DNA from: Streptomyces hyderabadensis
GTDB taxonomy: Bacteria; Actinomycetota; Actinomycetes; Streptomycetales; Streptomycetaceae
Length of the DNA: 64,000 nucleotides
Assembly (NCBI RefSeq): GCF_020404845.1
Contig: NZ_JAIOJZ010000025.1
Location: forward strand, 50,720 to 114,719
Reading direction: 5' to 3'
Shown one piece after another: positions 25,230-34,601 of the stretch (position 1 is the first letter of the stretch; each line of letters opens with the position of its first letter). A program made the translations under genes and the position numbers. The notes under the pieces are model-generated. The model worked only from the letters and a program-made list of their open reading frames with translations. It was not told the DNA's origin and made no database searches.

Positions 25230-26191
25230 GCGCGAGCGTCCTCGCCGTCGACGCGGGCAACAGCAAGACCGACGTGGCCGTGGTGGCCGCGGACGGGGAG
25301 GTTCTCGGCACGGCCCGCGGCGGGGCCTTCCGGCCGCCCGCGGTCGGTGTCGAGCGGGCCGTGGACGCCCTGGCGGACGCGGTGGCGCGGGCCTTCGCCG
25401 CGGCCGGGGTGGCCTCCGTCGGCCATGTGTCGGCGTGCCTGGCCAACGCCGATCTGCCCGTGGAGGAGGAGCAGCTGGCGGCCGCGCTGCACGCGCGGGC
25501 GTGGGGCCCGAGCGTCGAGGTCCGCAACGACACGTTCGCGATCCTGCGCGCGGGGGTCGCCGAGCCGTTGGGCGTCGCCGTCGTCTGCGGGGCGGGCGTG
25601 AACTGCGTCGGCATGCGTCCCGACGGCCGCACCGCCCGCTTCCCGGCCATCGGCCGCATCTCCGGCGACTGGGGCGGCGGCTGGGGGCTGGCCGAGGAGG
25701 CGCTGTGGCACGCCGCGCGCGCGGAGGACGGCCGGGGCGAGCCGACGGAACTGGCCCGCACCCTGCCGGCGCACTTCGGCCTCGGCTCGATGTACGCCCT
25801 CATCGAGGCCCTGCACCTGCGGCACGTCGAGCCCGCACGGCGGCACGAGCTGACCCCCGTGCTGTTCGCCACGGCGGCGGGCGGCGACCCGCTCGCCCGG
25901 TCGATCGTGGACCGGCAGGCCGACGAGGTGGTGGCCATGGCGGTGGTCGCGCTGACCCGCCTCGACCTGCTGTCCGAACCCGCGCCGGTCCTGCTCGGCG
26001 GCAGCGTGCTGGCGGCCCGGCATCCGCAGCTGGACGGGCGGATACGGGAACTGCTGGCGGCCCGCGCCCCCAAGGCCGTGCCCCGGGTGGTGACGGCCCG
26101 GCCCGTGCTGGGCGCGGTGCTGCTGGGCCTCGACCACCTGGGCGCCGGGCCCGGAGCCGGGGAGCGGGCCCGCGCGCACTTCGCCGCCTGA
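25220..26191 (+). CDS. csnK: BadF/BadG-type sugar kinase CsnK, 323 aa
   Basis: ATPase of the BadF/BadG/BcrA/BcrD superfamily that includes N-acetylglucosamine kinases. The phosphate-1 motif LAVDAGNSKTDVAVV is at the N-terminus, then VRNDTFAILRAG and CGAGVNCVGM (phosphate 2), ISGDWGGGWGLAEEAL, and the adenosine motif LLGGSVLAARHPQL. I start it at GTG 25220, which overlaps the csnH stop by ten bases; the far longer open frame upstream is inside csnH. It probably phosphorylates the glucosamine released by CsnH. Last gene of the operon, followed by a strong hairpin. Confidence 0.88.
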   Translation: MGLSASVLAVDAGNSKTDVAVVAADGEVLGTARGGAFRPPAVGVERAVDALADAVARAFAAAGVASVGHVSACLANADLPVEEEQLAAALHARAWGPSVEVRNDTFAILRAGVAEPLGVAVVCGAGVNCVGMRPDGRTARFPAIGRISGDWGGGWGLAEEALWHAARAEDGRGEPTELARTLPAHFGLGSMYALIEALHLRHVEPARRHELTPVLFATAAGGDPLARSIVDRQADEVVAMAVVALTRLDLLSEPAPVLLGGSVLAARHPQLDGRIRELLAARAPKAVPRVVTARPVLGAVLLGLDHLGAGPGAGERARAHFAA

Positions 26192-26249
26192 ACCGCCCGA
26201 GCCTGCCCGGGCCGCCTGAATCGCCCGCAACCGCCTGAGCTGCCCGAGC

Positions 26250-26280
26250 CGCCACGGGAACCGAACCGGTTCCCGTGGCG
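26250..26280. terminator. Terminator of the csn operon
   Basis: CGCCACGGGAACC (26250-26262) pairs perfectly with GGTTCCCGTGGCG (26268-26280) around a 5-base loop, followed by TATTC. Between the csnK stop and the stem lie imperfect repeats of CCGCCTGAA(C/T)CGCCCG. Confidence 0.85.
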
Positions 26281-26401
26281 TATTCATGGGCAGGGGTGGT
26301 GCGTTGCACCGGGACCACATCAAGATCGGGTGAAGGCCGGTGCGAATGTCGGTGCGGACAGCGATACTTGCGGCGACGGATGACCATGGGGGAGGTCAGC
26401 A

Positions 26402-27766
26402 GTGACTCAACCGCCGAAGGGCAGCGCGGCACCGCCGCCGGACACGGCGCCGCGCCGTACCGCCTTCGCCGAGGGCGTGGACCGGCTGCGCGCGGCGGCG
26501 GTCACCGAGCCGGGGCGGCTGCGCATCATCGGCGCGGTGCTCGCCCTGCTCGTCGTCGCCTTCGGTACCGTCACCGCCTGGCAGATGAACGCGCGGGCCA
26601 CGGCCGCCGACGACGTGCTCACCCGCAGCCAGCCGCTCAGCTCCGCCGCGGCCGACATCTACCGCTCCCTGGCCGAGGCCAACACCGCGGCCTCCAGCGG
26701 CTTCCTGGCCGGCGGCCAGGAGACGGAGGACTCCCGCACCCGCTACGACAACGGGATCCGCACGGCCGCCGAGGGACTGGTGACGGCCGCCGCCAACTCC
26801 GAACCGAAGTCACCGGCGGCGACGACCATCGCGAAGCTCAACCGCCTGCTGCCCGAGTACAAGGGCCTGGTCGAGCGCGCCCGCACCTACAACCGGCAGG
26901 GCTTCCCGGTCGGCGGTGCCTATTTGCGCTACGCCAACGAGAAGATGCAGAAGGAGATGCTCCCGGCGGCGGAGGACCTCTACACCAAGGAGAACCAGCG
27001 GCTGAGCGCCGACTACGGCGACGCCAAGCCCTACCCCTGGGCGGCGATCGCCCTCGGCGTCGTCCTGCTCGCCGCGCTGGCCTGGGCCCAGCACCGCAAC
27101 TACCGGCGCACCAACCGGGTCCTGAACCACGGCCTGGTCGCCGCGACCGCCGCCTCCGCGGTGGTGCTGCTCTGGCTGGTCGTCGGCCACAGCGTCGCCC
27201 GGTCGAACCTGACCGACTCCTACGAACACGGCGTACGCTCCCTGAACGCGCTGAACGAGGCCCGCATCGCCTCCCTCAAGGCGCGGGGCAACGAAAACCT
27301 GACCCTGGTCTCCCGCGGCGCGGAGACCACCAAGGTGGGCGACACCACGTACGACTCCTACGACCTGGCCTTCGGCAAGAACATGGACAGCCTCGGCACG
27401 GCACTGGCCGAGGCCGGGCGGCTCGCCGACGACACGTCCGGCGAACAGCCGGTCGCCACGGCGAACGGCAACATGGCGGAGTGGAAGAAGCGCCACACCT
27501 CGGCCCGTACGCAGGACGAGAACGGCAACTACCAGCAGGCGCTGAACCTGGTCATCGGCGGTGAAGGCGCCACGGTGGAGTGCTTCGACGGCGTCGACGA
27601 GGCGCTCGCCACCGCCCTGAAGCACGAGAAGGCGGAGTTCGAGCAGGCGGCGGGCGACGGTCTGGACGCGATGGGCTACCTGCCCCAGGGCGCGGGCGTG
27701 CTCGCCGCGCTGGGGGCGGCCGGCGCGCTCATAGGCATCGGCCGCAGGCTGTCGGAGTACCGGTGA
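26402..27766 (+). CDS. glnX: GlnX-like membrane sensor protein, 454 aa
   Basis: Start GTG 26402 after GGGGGAGG. Four transmembrane spans are visible (about residues 40-60, 215-235, 245-265 and 430-448): IIGAVLALLVVAFGTVTAW, AAIALGVVLLAALAWA, ATAASAVVLLWLVVGHSVA and GVLAALGAAGALIGIG. They enclose two extracytoplasmic helical domains of about 150 residues, the first with LAEANTAASSGFLAGG, which resembles the four-helix sensor bundles of chemoreceptors. It is followed, through the next genes, by a solute-binding protein and PknG, exactly the glnX-glnH-pknG order of mycobacteria, where GlnX relays binding of amino acids by GlnH to PknG. Assignment is by topology and synteny. Confidence 0.72.
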   Translation: MTQPPKGSAAPPPDTAPRRTAFAEGVDRLRAAAVTEPGRLRIIGAVLALLVVAFGTVTAWQMNARATAADDVLTRSQPLSSAAADIYRSLAEANTAASSGFLAGGQETEDSRTRYDNGIRTAAEGLVTAAANSEPKSPAATTIAKLNRLLPEYKGLVERARTYNRQGFPVGGAYLRYANEKMQKEMLPAAEDLYTKENQRLSADYGDAKPYPWAAIALGVVLLAALAWAQHRNYRRTNRVLNHGLVAATAASAVVLLWLVVGHSVARSNLTDSYEHGVRSLNALNEARIASLKARGNENLTLVSRGAETTKVGDTTYDSYDLAFGKNMDSLGTALAEAGRLADDTSGEQPVATANGNMAEWKKRHTSARTQDENGNYQQALNLVIGGEGATVECFDGVDEALATALKHEKAEFEQAAGDGLDAMGYLPQGAGVLAALGAAGALIGIGRRLSEYR

Positions 27767-27807
27767 GGCGGGGTGCGGGCCCGGCGGGCCGGTGGGAAGG
27801 GGTGACC

Positions 27808-28926
27808 GTGGAGCCCGTTGAGTCGGTCGAGCCCGGCGAGCCCGTCGGGGCAGGACCCGTGAGAGGGGGCGTGAGGATGCGTGCGGGACGGTTGCGGACC
27901 GGTCTGAAGGGCTGGGGCGGCGTGGGGGCGATGGCCTTCGCCTGCGTCCTCGCGGTGCTGGCGGCGCTGCTCCTGCCGATGGTGCCCTGGCACGGCTCGG
28001 GCGGTGGCGGCGGTGCGGACGACGACGGCCACGGCGTGGCCCGCGGCAGCCAGGCGCGGGCCGCCGAGGAGTGCACGGCCCCGGAGAAGCAGACCCTCGC
28101 CCCGTCCGGGGACGACGGGCCCACCATCGATGAGATCCGCGCCCGCAAGGGCGAGAAGCGCAAGCTGGTCGTCGGCGTCGACCAGAACAGCTACCGCTGG
28201 GGCTACCGCGACCCGAACAGCGGCGGCGACGCCGAGCTGGAGGGCTTCGACATCGACCTGGCGCACCGGATCGCGAAGGACATCCTCGGCGACGAGGACG
28301 CCGTGCAGTTCAAGGCGATCCCCACCGACCAGCGCGTCCCCGCGATCCAGGACGGCCGGGTCGACATGGTGGTGCGCACGATGACCATCAACTGCGACCG
28401 GCTCCAGGACGTCGCGTTCTCCGCCCCCTACTTCAGGACCGGCCAGCAGGTGCTGGCCCCCAAGTCCTCGAAGATCACCGGGTACAACAGCACGCTGGCC
28501 GGCAAGGAGATCTGCACGGCGGCGGGTTCGACGGCGCTGAGCACGCTGGAGCAGGACCAGCAGGACGGCAGGCTCGCCGAGGGCGTCGACCTGCGCACCA
28601 CCGTCCCCAACCAGCTGGACTGCCTGGTGCGGCTCCAGCTCGGCGAGGTGGACGCGGTGGTCACCGACGGCGCGCTCGCCGCGAGCCAGGCCGCGCAGGA
28701 CCCGACGGTCGAGCTGAAGGGCGACGCCTTCACCACCGAGTACTACGGCGTGGCGATGAAGAAGGACGCCGACGATCTGGTACGCCGGGTCAACCGGGTC
28801 CTCGAGGAGTGGCGCGCGGACCGGGCCGGCGGCTGGCAGCACTCGTACGACGAGTGGCTGTCGGAGACCATGGACGACGCGGCGAAGTCGCTGCCGCCGA
28901 CCCCGCAGTACCTGCGCCGCAGCTGA
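27808..28926 (+). CDS. glnH: GlnH-like amino-acid-binding protein (SBP family 3), 372 aa
   Basis: I start it at GTG 27808, seven bases after GGGAAGG; GTG 27763, which overlaps the upstream stop as GTGA, and GTG 27802 are in-frame alternatives. An N-terminal hydrophobic span (AMAFACVLAVLAALLLPMV) with no lipobox anchors or exports the protein. The rest is a family 3 solute-binding protein: LVVGVDQNSYRWGYRD, LEGFDIDLAHRIAKDI, VDMVVRTMTINCDRLQDVAF, and ICTAAGSTALSTL. No permease or ATPase gene is nearby, which supports a sensory rather than transport role, presenting glutamate or aspartate to the membrane protein upstream. Confidence 0.82.
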   Translation: MEPVESVEPGEPVGAGPVRGGVRMRAGRLRTGLKGWGGVGAMAFACVLAVLAALLLPMVPWHGSGGGGGADDDGHGVARGSQARAAEECTAPEKQTLAPSGDDGPTIDEIRARKGEKRKLVVGVDQNSYRWGYRDPNSGGDAELEGFDIDLAHRIAKDILGDEDAVQFKAIPTDQRVPAIQDGRVDMVVRTMTINCDRLQDVAFSAPYFRTGQQVLAPKSSKITGYNSTLAGKEICTAAGSTALSTLEQDQQDGRLAEGVDLRTTVPNQLDCLVRLQLGEVDAVVTDGALAASQAAQDPTVELKGDAFTTEYYGVAMKKDADDLVRRVNRVLEEWRADRAGGWQHSYDEWLSETMDDAAKSLPPTPQYLRRS

Positions 28927-28997
28927 CCGGCGGCGGCGCAGGAGAAGACAGAGCACACGCACGGCACACGCAAGTCCGCGACGGCGAGAGGTGATCG

Positions 28998-30332
28998 ATG
29001 GGCGACACGGGACCCACCGGGCCGGTGATGGACCGGGACGAGGTGGACCGTGCGCTGGCGCGGCTCGGCGCGGAGCACGAGGCGATCGAGACCTCGCTCC
29101 TCGCCCTCCAGGACCACGCGGGCCGCAGACTCCTGGAGGGCGCCGAACTGACCGGCGTCACCGCCGAACGCTGGAGCGCCGCCGAGGCGTCGATCACGCT
29201 GCTGTGGACCTACTTCGACGCGTACACCGGCGCGCTGCGCACCGCCCGCGAGATCCGCGCCCGGCGCCGCTGGTCCAGCCGCGAGGACCTGGCGGAGCTG
29301 ACGGAGCTGCTGCGCGGCGAGGCCGTCACGGTGGCCGGCTCGGCCGCCGCCACCGCCAACGCGCCCACCCTGAACGGCGGTCCGGGCCGGCTCAGCGAGC
29401 GGTACTCGCTGGCGGCACTGGTGGACCGGATGAACCAGCTCTACGCCACCTCCCTGGACATGGTGGTCGCCGCCGACGCGGTGTGGTCGGCGCTGCCCGC
29501 CCGGATCGATCTGCTCGCCGCCGAGCTGCAGCGCACCCGCAAGCTGGCCCACTCCGTGGGCGTGCGCCCCGGCGAGCACCCGGCCGGCGACGACCTGGAG
29601 CGGATCACCCGCACCCTGACCCGGCTGCGGGAACAGGTGATCTCCGATCCGCTGGCCTTCTGGACGCCCGCCCAGGGGAGTTCGGCGCCGGGCGGCGGCC
29701 GTCCCGACACCACGGTGTACGACCGGGAGGCGCGCGCCCTGGAGGAGGTGCGCCGCGAGATCGACGCGGTGCTGGCGGTGCGCCAGGACGCCGAGCAGCG
29801 GATCGTGCGGCTGCGGGACGTGCTCTCGCGCGCGGACCGCACCCTCGCCGAGGCCCGTACCGCGCGCGGCGAGGTGCTGGCGAAGATCGCCGCGACCGAG
29901 GTGCCGGTGGTCGGCGGACCGCCGATCGTGCTCCAGGAGCAGCTGGCGGCGGCCGCCGAGTACCGCAGGCACGCCCAGTGGCACCGGCTGTCGCCGCTCC
30001 TGGAGTCCCTGGAGGAGAAGGCCGAGGACGAACTGCTGCGGGCCCGCGAGTCGTTGACCGCGGTCACCGCGCCGCTCGCGGTCCGTGCCGAGCTGCGCGG
30101 CCGGCTCGACGCGTACAAGGCCAAGATGGCCCGGTTGGGCCACGCCGAGGATCCCGAGCTGGCCGAGAAGTACGAGAAGGCGCGCCGCATGCTGTGGAGC
30201 GCGCCCTGCGACCTGCGCGTCGCCGAGCAGGCCGTGCTGCGCTACCAGCAGGCGGCGGCCGAACTGCTCGGCGCCGCGCGGCGCGTGCCCGGCCAGGGCG
30301 GGCCGGTGGACCGGACGGGACCCGGCGCGTGA
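28998..30332 (+). CDS. Helical coiled-coil protein of unknown function in the pknG cluster, 444 aa
   Basis: Starts at ATG 28998 after GAGAGGTGATCG. The sequence is Ala/Arg/Glu/Leu-rich, without signal peptide or membrane span, and predicted long helices with heptad-like patterns run through about residues 250-430 (EEVRREIDAVLAVRQDAEQR, SLEEKAEDELLRARESL). I recognise no catalytic motif. It lies between the glnH-like and pknG genes, 71 bases after one and 22 bases before the other, all on one strand, so it is presumably a cytoplasmic scaffold or adaptor of the relay. This gene is not part of the mycobacterial unit. Confidence 0.75.
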   Translation: MGDTGPTGPVMDRDEVDRALARLGAEHEAIETSLLALQDHAGRRLLEGAELTGVTAERWSAAEASITLLWTYFDAYTGALRTAREIRARRRWSSREDLAELTELLRGEAVTVAGSAAATANAPTLNGGPGRLSERYSLAALVDRMNQLYATSLDMVVAADAVWSALPARIDLLAAELQRTRKLAHSVGVRPGEHPAGDDLERITRTLTRLREQVISDPLAFWTPAQGSSAPGGGRPDTTVYDREARALEEVRREIDAVLAVRQDAEQRIVRLRDVLSRADRTLAEARTARGEVLAKIAATEVPVVGGPPIVLQEQLAAAAEYRRHAQWHRLSPLLESLEEKAEDELLRARESLTAVTAPLAVRAELRGRLDAYKAKMARLGHAEDPELAEKYEKARRMLWSAPCDLRVAEQAVLRYQQAAAELLGAARRVPGQGGPVDRTGPGA

Positions 30333-30354
30333 ACGAGAAGGGGGAGGCAGCGTC

Positions 30355-33081
30355 ATGAGCGAGGCAGGGCGGACGTGTCAGCGTCCCGGCTGCGACGGGA
30401 CCTACGAGGACATGGGCGGCGGCGAGCTGTACTGCGACACGTGCGGTCTCGCACCGGTCGTCGCGGCGGGCGGCGCGCTCGGCTCGACACCGACCGGCAT
30501 CACCGCGGGCGGCGGCGCGGGCCCGGGTTCGCGCGGTTCGTCGGGCAGTGGCGGCTCCCGCTCCAGCGCCCGCAGTTCGCGTACGTCGTCCCAGTCGTCG
30601 CGCTCGTCGAAGTCCCGGCGCTCGGTGTCCGGCCGGCTCTCCCGGGCGGTCTCGGGCCGCTCCACGGGGCGTTCGGTGTCGGTGCGCAGCTCCGGTTCGG
30701 GCGCCGGTTCCACGGGGCGCGGACGGCTGGGCGTCGGTCTGGTCGAGGTGCCGGCGGTGCCGCGGCCGGACCCGCGCGTGATGGTGATGGACCGCCCGGA
30801 GGTGCCCGAGCGCAAGCGGTTCTGCTCCCGCTCGGACTGCGGGGCGCCGGTGGGGCGGTCGCGCGGCGAGCGGCCGGGCCGTACGGAGGGCTTCTGCACC
30901 AAGTGCGGCCACCCGTACTCGTTCGTGCCCAAGCTGAAGGCCGGGGACGTGGTGCACGGCCAGTACGAGGTGGTGGGCTGCCTCGCGCACGGCGGCCTCG
31001 GCTGGATCTACCTCGCCGTGGACAAGGCGGTCTCCGACCGCTGGGTGGTCCTCAAGGGCCTGCTGGACACCGGCGACCAGGACGCGATGGCGGCGGCGAT
31101 CTCCGAGCGGCGCTTCCTCGCCGAGATCGAGCACGCCAACATCGTGCGGATCTACAACTTCGTCGAGCACCTCGACCAGCGCACCGGCTCCCTCGACGGC
31201 TACATCGTCATGGAGTACGTCGGCGGCAAGTCGCTCAAGGAGATCGCCAACGCCCGCCGCTCCCCCGAGGGCCGCCGCGACCCGCTGCCGGTCGAGCAGG
31301 CCTGCGCGTACGGCATCGAGGCGCTGGAGGCGCTCGGCCACCTGCACAGCCGCAAGCTGCTGTACTGCGACTTCAAGGTCGACAACGCCATCCAGACCGA
31401 GGACCAGCTCAAGCTCATCGACATGGGCGCGGTGCGCCGCATGGACGACGACGAGTCGGCCATCTACGGCACGGTGGGCTACCAGGCCCCGGAGGTCGCC
31501 GAGGTCGGCCCGTCGGTGGCGTCCGACCTGTACACGGTCGGACGGACCCTCGCCGTGCTGACGTTCGGCTTCCAGGGCTACACCACCGTCTACGCGGACT
31601 CGCTGCCCGACCCGGACGGCATCGAGGTCTTCCGGCAGTACGAGTCGTTCTACCGGCTGCTGGTGCGGGCCACCGACCCGGACCCGGCCCGCAGGTTCGC
31701 CTCCGCGCAGGAGATGGCGGAGCAGTTGACGGGTGTGCTGCGCGAGGTGGTCTCGCTGCAGACGGGCCGTGCCAGGCCCGCCGTCTCCACGCTGTTCGGG
31801 CCCGAGGTCCGGGTCACGGACACGGAGTTGTTCCCGCGTCTGGACGGCGAGGTGTCACGGCTGGGGGCCAGGGTGCCCGCTGCGCGAGGGCGGCGGGGCG
31901 GCTCCGGTACGGCGGCCCTGCCGGGCGGGGCCGGGCCCGGGCTGCCGGGCGGGTCAGGACCCGCCGTGGGCGCGCCGGGCGGGACCGTCGCGCACGCCCC
32001 GCCGGTCGGCGCGGGTGCGGGTGCCGGTGCGGGACCGGGGTCTGCGGGCGCGGCGGTGGCCGGGCCCGGGGGCGCGAGCGCCTCGCTGCCGGGCGCGGTC
32101 GGTGCGGTCGGCGGGCCCGGCACCGGGCCGGGCGGCCTGGTCAAGGGCGCCGACGCGCCCACCGCCTCGCTGGCGCTGCCGGTCCCCCGGGTCGACGCCG
32201 GCGACCCCAACGCGGGCTTCCTGGCAGGCCTGATGGCCTCCGCCCCGGCCGAGCTGCTGACCGCGCTGGCCGCCGCCCCGGCGCCGTCGACCGAGACCCG
32301 GCTGCGGCAGATCCGGGCCCGGCTGGAGAACGGCGACGCGTCCGGCGCTCTTGAGGCGCTGGGCACCCTGGAGGCCGAGCGTCCCGACGACTGGCGGGTG
32401 GTCTGGTACCGCGGTCTTGCCGCGCTGGTGACCGGCGCCCACGAGGACGCCGCGCTGGCCTTCGACGCGATCTACGACGCCTTCCCCGGCGAGATCGCGC
32501 CGAAGCTGGCGCTCGCCCTGTGCGCGGAGGTGCTGGGGCAGCTCGACAACGCCGCCGAGTACTACCGGCTGGTGTGGTCCTCCGACCCGAGCCACGTCAG
32601 CGCCGCGTTCGGTCTCGCCCGGGTCCAGCTGGCCGCGGGCGACCGGACCGGCGCCGTACGGACGTTGGAGTCGGTGCCGGAGTCGTCCGTCCACTGCACC
32701 GCGGCGCGGGTGGCGGCCGTACGGGCGCGGCTGCGGCAGCGCACCGCGGCCGCGGGCGACCTGGAGTTCCTGGACGACCTGATCGCCGCCGCGCGGCAGG
32801 TCGAGGCGCTGGACGTGTACGGTCTGGATCCGGCGCGACGCGAGCAGCTGTCGGCCGAGGTCCTCGGTTGCGCGCTGGACTGGGTACTCTCCGGAGGTCG
32901 GGGTTCCGTCCCTCCCGCCGCCGGGGGACGGACGCTGCTCGGCAGCGGCCTGGACGAACGCGGCCTGCGCTTCGGCCTGGAGCGTTCGTACCGCACGCTG
33001 GCCCGGCTGGCGCGGGGCGGCGAGGAGAGGATCGACCTGGTGGAACGTGCCAATCGTTACCGCCCCCGGACGTGGGTGTAG
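30355..33081 (+). CDS. pknG: PknG-type serine/threonine protein kinase, 908 aa
   Basis: Start ATG 30355, after GGGGGAGG. Domain order: an N-terminal zinc ribbon (C8, C13 and YCDTCG near 27-30), an Arg/Ser-rich disordered region with many possible phospho-sites, a second rubredoxin-like metal site (FCSRSDCG and FCTKCG, about 160-187), the kinase domain (about 200-460), an Ala/Gly/Pro linker and a C-terminal TPR region (about 640-900). Catalytic Lys about 234 is in WVVLKG; the loop reads LLYCDFKVDNA and the DFG motif is DMG, both as in PknG. In actinobacteria PknG phosphorylates FHA proteins of the GarA/OdhI type and adjusts 2-oxoglutarate and glutamate flux. It is cytoplasmic. Confidence 0.92.
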   Translation: MSEAGRTCQRPGCDGTYEDMGGGELYCDTCGLAPVVAAGGALGSTPTGITAGGGAGPGSRGSSGSGGSRSSARSSRTSSQSSRSSKSRRSVSGRLSRAVSGRSTGRSVSVRSSGSGAGSTGRGRLGVGLVEVPAVPRPDPRVMVMDRPEVPERKRFCSRSDCGAPVGRSRGERPGRTEGFCTKCGHPYSFVPKLKAGDVVHGQYEVVGCLAHGGLGWIYLAVDKAVSDRWVVLKGLLDTGDQDAMAAAISERRFLAEIEHANIVRIYNFVEHLDQRTGSLDGYIVMEYVGGKSLKEIANARRSPEGRRDPLPVEQACAYGIEALEALGHLHSRKLLYCDFKVDNAIQTEDQLKLIDMGAVRRMDDDESAIYGTVGYQAPEVAEVGPSVASDLYTVGRTLAVLTFGFQGYTTVYADSLPDPDGIEVFRQYESFYRLLVRATDPDPARRFASAQEMAEQLTGVLREVVSLQTGRARPAVSTLFGPEVRVTDTELFPRLDGEVSRLGARVPAARGRRGGSGTAALPGGAGPGLPGGSGPAVGAPGGTVAHAPPVGAGAGAGAGPGSAGAAVAGPGGASASLPGAVGAVGGPGTGPGGLVKGADAPTASLALPVPRVDAGDPNAGFLAGLMASAPAELLTALAAAPAPSTETRLRQIRARLENGDASGALEALGTLEAERPDDWRVVWYRGLAALVTGAHEDAALAFDAIYDAFPGEIAPKLALALCAEVLGQLDNAAEYYRLVWSSDPSHVSAAFGLARVQLAAGDRTGAVRTLESVPESSVHCTAARVAAVRARLRQRTAAAGDLEFLDDLIAAARQVEALDVYGLDPARREQLSAEVLGCALDWVLSGGRGSVPPAAGGRTLLGSGLDERGLRFGLERSYRTLARLARGGEERIDLVERANRYRPRTWV

Positions 33082-33084
33082 TTG

Positions 33085-34485
33085 ATGTCGCAGATGCCCC
33101 AGCAGGCCGCTGTGTCGAAGTGCCCGAGCTGCGAGGAACCCCTCGAGTCGGGTGACCGTTTCTGCGGTGCCTGCGGATACGACCTGTCCGCCGTGCCCGC
33201 GCGGCCCGTGGACAGCCCGACCCTCGCCATCCACGGCGTGGTGCCCGCGCCGGAGGGCGTGGACTGGCCCGTGGCCCGGGACTCGGACGGCCACGGCCAC
33301 CCCGCCCCGGTCCACGCGGCGGCCGAACTGCCGGGCACCGACTCGGGCGGCTCCCCGCTGCCGCCGCCCCCGCCCGCGGCTCCGGCGGTCGCGGCCGGGG
33401 CACCGGCGTCCGGGGTGCGGTTCGACCGGCCCGGCGAGCCCGACGAGTACCCCTTGCAGGCGCCCGACCCGCGGCTGACCGCCGAACCGGCCCCGGTCCC
33501 CGGACAGCCCCCGGCACCCGGACCGGCCGCGGCTGCCGGGCAGTTTGCTCCCGCCGGGCCGGCCGCGGCCGAGAAGGTGTGCGTGGCCTGCCGCGCGGGC
33601 CGGGTCGACGACGACGGCTACTGCGAGAACTGCGGCCACGCCCAGCCCCGCGAACGCGACCACATGGAGCAGGAGTCGGGACCGGTCGCCGCCGTCAGCG
33701 ACCGCGGCCTGCGCCACCACCGCAACGAGGACGCGTTCTCGGTGGGCTGCACCGCGCTGCCCGACGGCGCCCCCGCCTCCGTGGCGATCGTCTGCGACGG
33801 CGTGTCCTCGGCGACCCGCCCCGACGACGCCTCCCTGGCCGCGTCCCGGGCGGCCGGCGAGTCGCTGCTGGGCGCCCTGCCGCGCGGCACGCACCCGCAG
33901 CAGGCCATGCACGACGCCATCCTCGCCGCCTCGCAGGCCGTCAACGCGCTGGCCGAGGAGCCCGCCACCGCCCGCGAGCAGGCCCCGCACCAGAACGCGC
34001 CCGCCTGCACCCTGGTCGGCGCCGTGGTCACCGCGGGCCTGCTGGTCGTCGGCTGGGTCGGCGACAGCCGCGTCTACTGGGTCCCGGCCGACCGCACCAC
34101 CCCGCCCGCCCGGCTCACCGAGGACGACTCGTGGGCCGCCCAGATGGTCGCCGCCGGCCTGATGAGCGAGGCGGAGGCCTACGCCGACGAGCGCGCCCAC
34201 GCGATCACCGGGTGGCTGGGCGCCGACGCCTACGAACTGGAGCCGCACACCGCGTCGTTCAAACCGGACCGCGCCGGTGTGGTCGTGGTCTGCACGGACG
34301 GCCTGTGGAACTACGCGGAGTCCGCCGAGGAGATGGCCGAGGCCATGCCCCCGGACGCCGCCGCCCGTCCGCTGCATGGCGCCCGCGTTCTGGTCGGCCA
34401 CGCCCTGGACGGCGGGGGCCACGACAACGTAACAGTGGCCCTCCTGCCGTTCCCGGCCCCGTCCCAGGGGGCAGGATCGGCCTGA
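33085..34485 (+). CDS. PP2C-family protein phosphatase with two zinc ribbons, 466 aa
   Basis: Starts at ATG 33085, three bases past the pknG stop. Two four-Cys zinc ribbons precede the enzyme: KCPSCEEPL with FCGACGYDL (about 12-34) and VCVACRAGR with YCENCGHAQP (about 165-188), joined by a Pro/Ala linker. The PP2C domain (about 195-460) has the metal-binding residues in GLRHHRNEDAFSVG, IVCDGVSSA, GWVGDSRVYWV, VVVCTDGLWNY and GGHDNVTVAL. Such a phosphatase beside a kinase normally reverses its phosphorylations. The zinc ribbons match those of the kinase and FHA proteins in the same operon and probably mediate assembly. Confidence 0.9.
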   Translation: MSQMPQQAAVSKCPSCEEPLESGDRFCGACGYDLSAVPARPVDSPTLAIHGVVPAPEGVDWPVARDSDGHGHPAPVHAAAELPGTDSGGSPLPPPPPAAPAVAAGAPASGVRFDRPGEPDEYPLQAPDPRLTAEPAPVPGQPPAPGPAAAAGQFAPAGPAAAEKVCVACRAGRVDDDGYCENCGHAQPRERDHMEQESGPVAAVSDRGLRHHRNEDAFSVGCTALPDGAPASVAIVCDGVSSATRPDDASLAASRAAGESLLGALPRGTHPQQAMHDAILAASQAVNALAEEPATAREQAPHQNAPACTLVGAVVTAGLLVVGWVGDSRVYWVPADRTTPPARLTEDDSWAAQMVAAGLMSEAEAYADERAHAITGWLGADAYELEPHTASFKPDRAGVVVVCTDGLWNYAESAEEMAEAMPPDAAARPLHGARVLVGHALDGGGHDNVTVALLPFPAPSQGAGSA

Positions 34486-34601
34486 GGCCCCCCGCACGGA
34501 CACGGGTGGCGGGGCGGCCTCACGGACCGCAGGGGGCGGTCCGCACCAGCAGAGCCAAGACCCCCGCCACTGGGGGGACGTAGAGGGGGATGCGATCCGG
34601 C

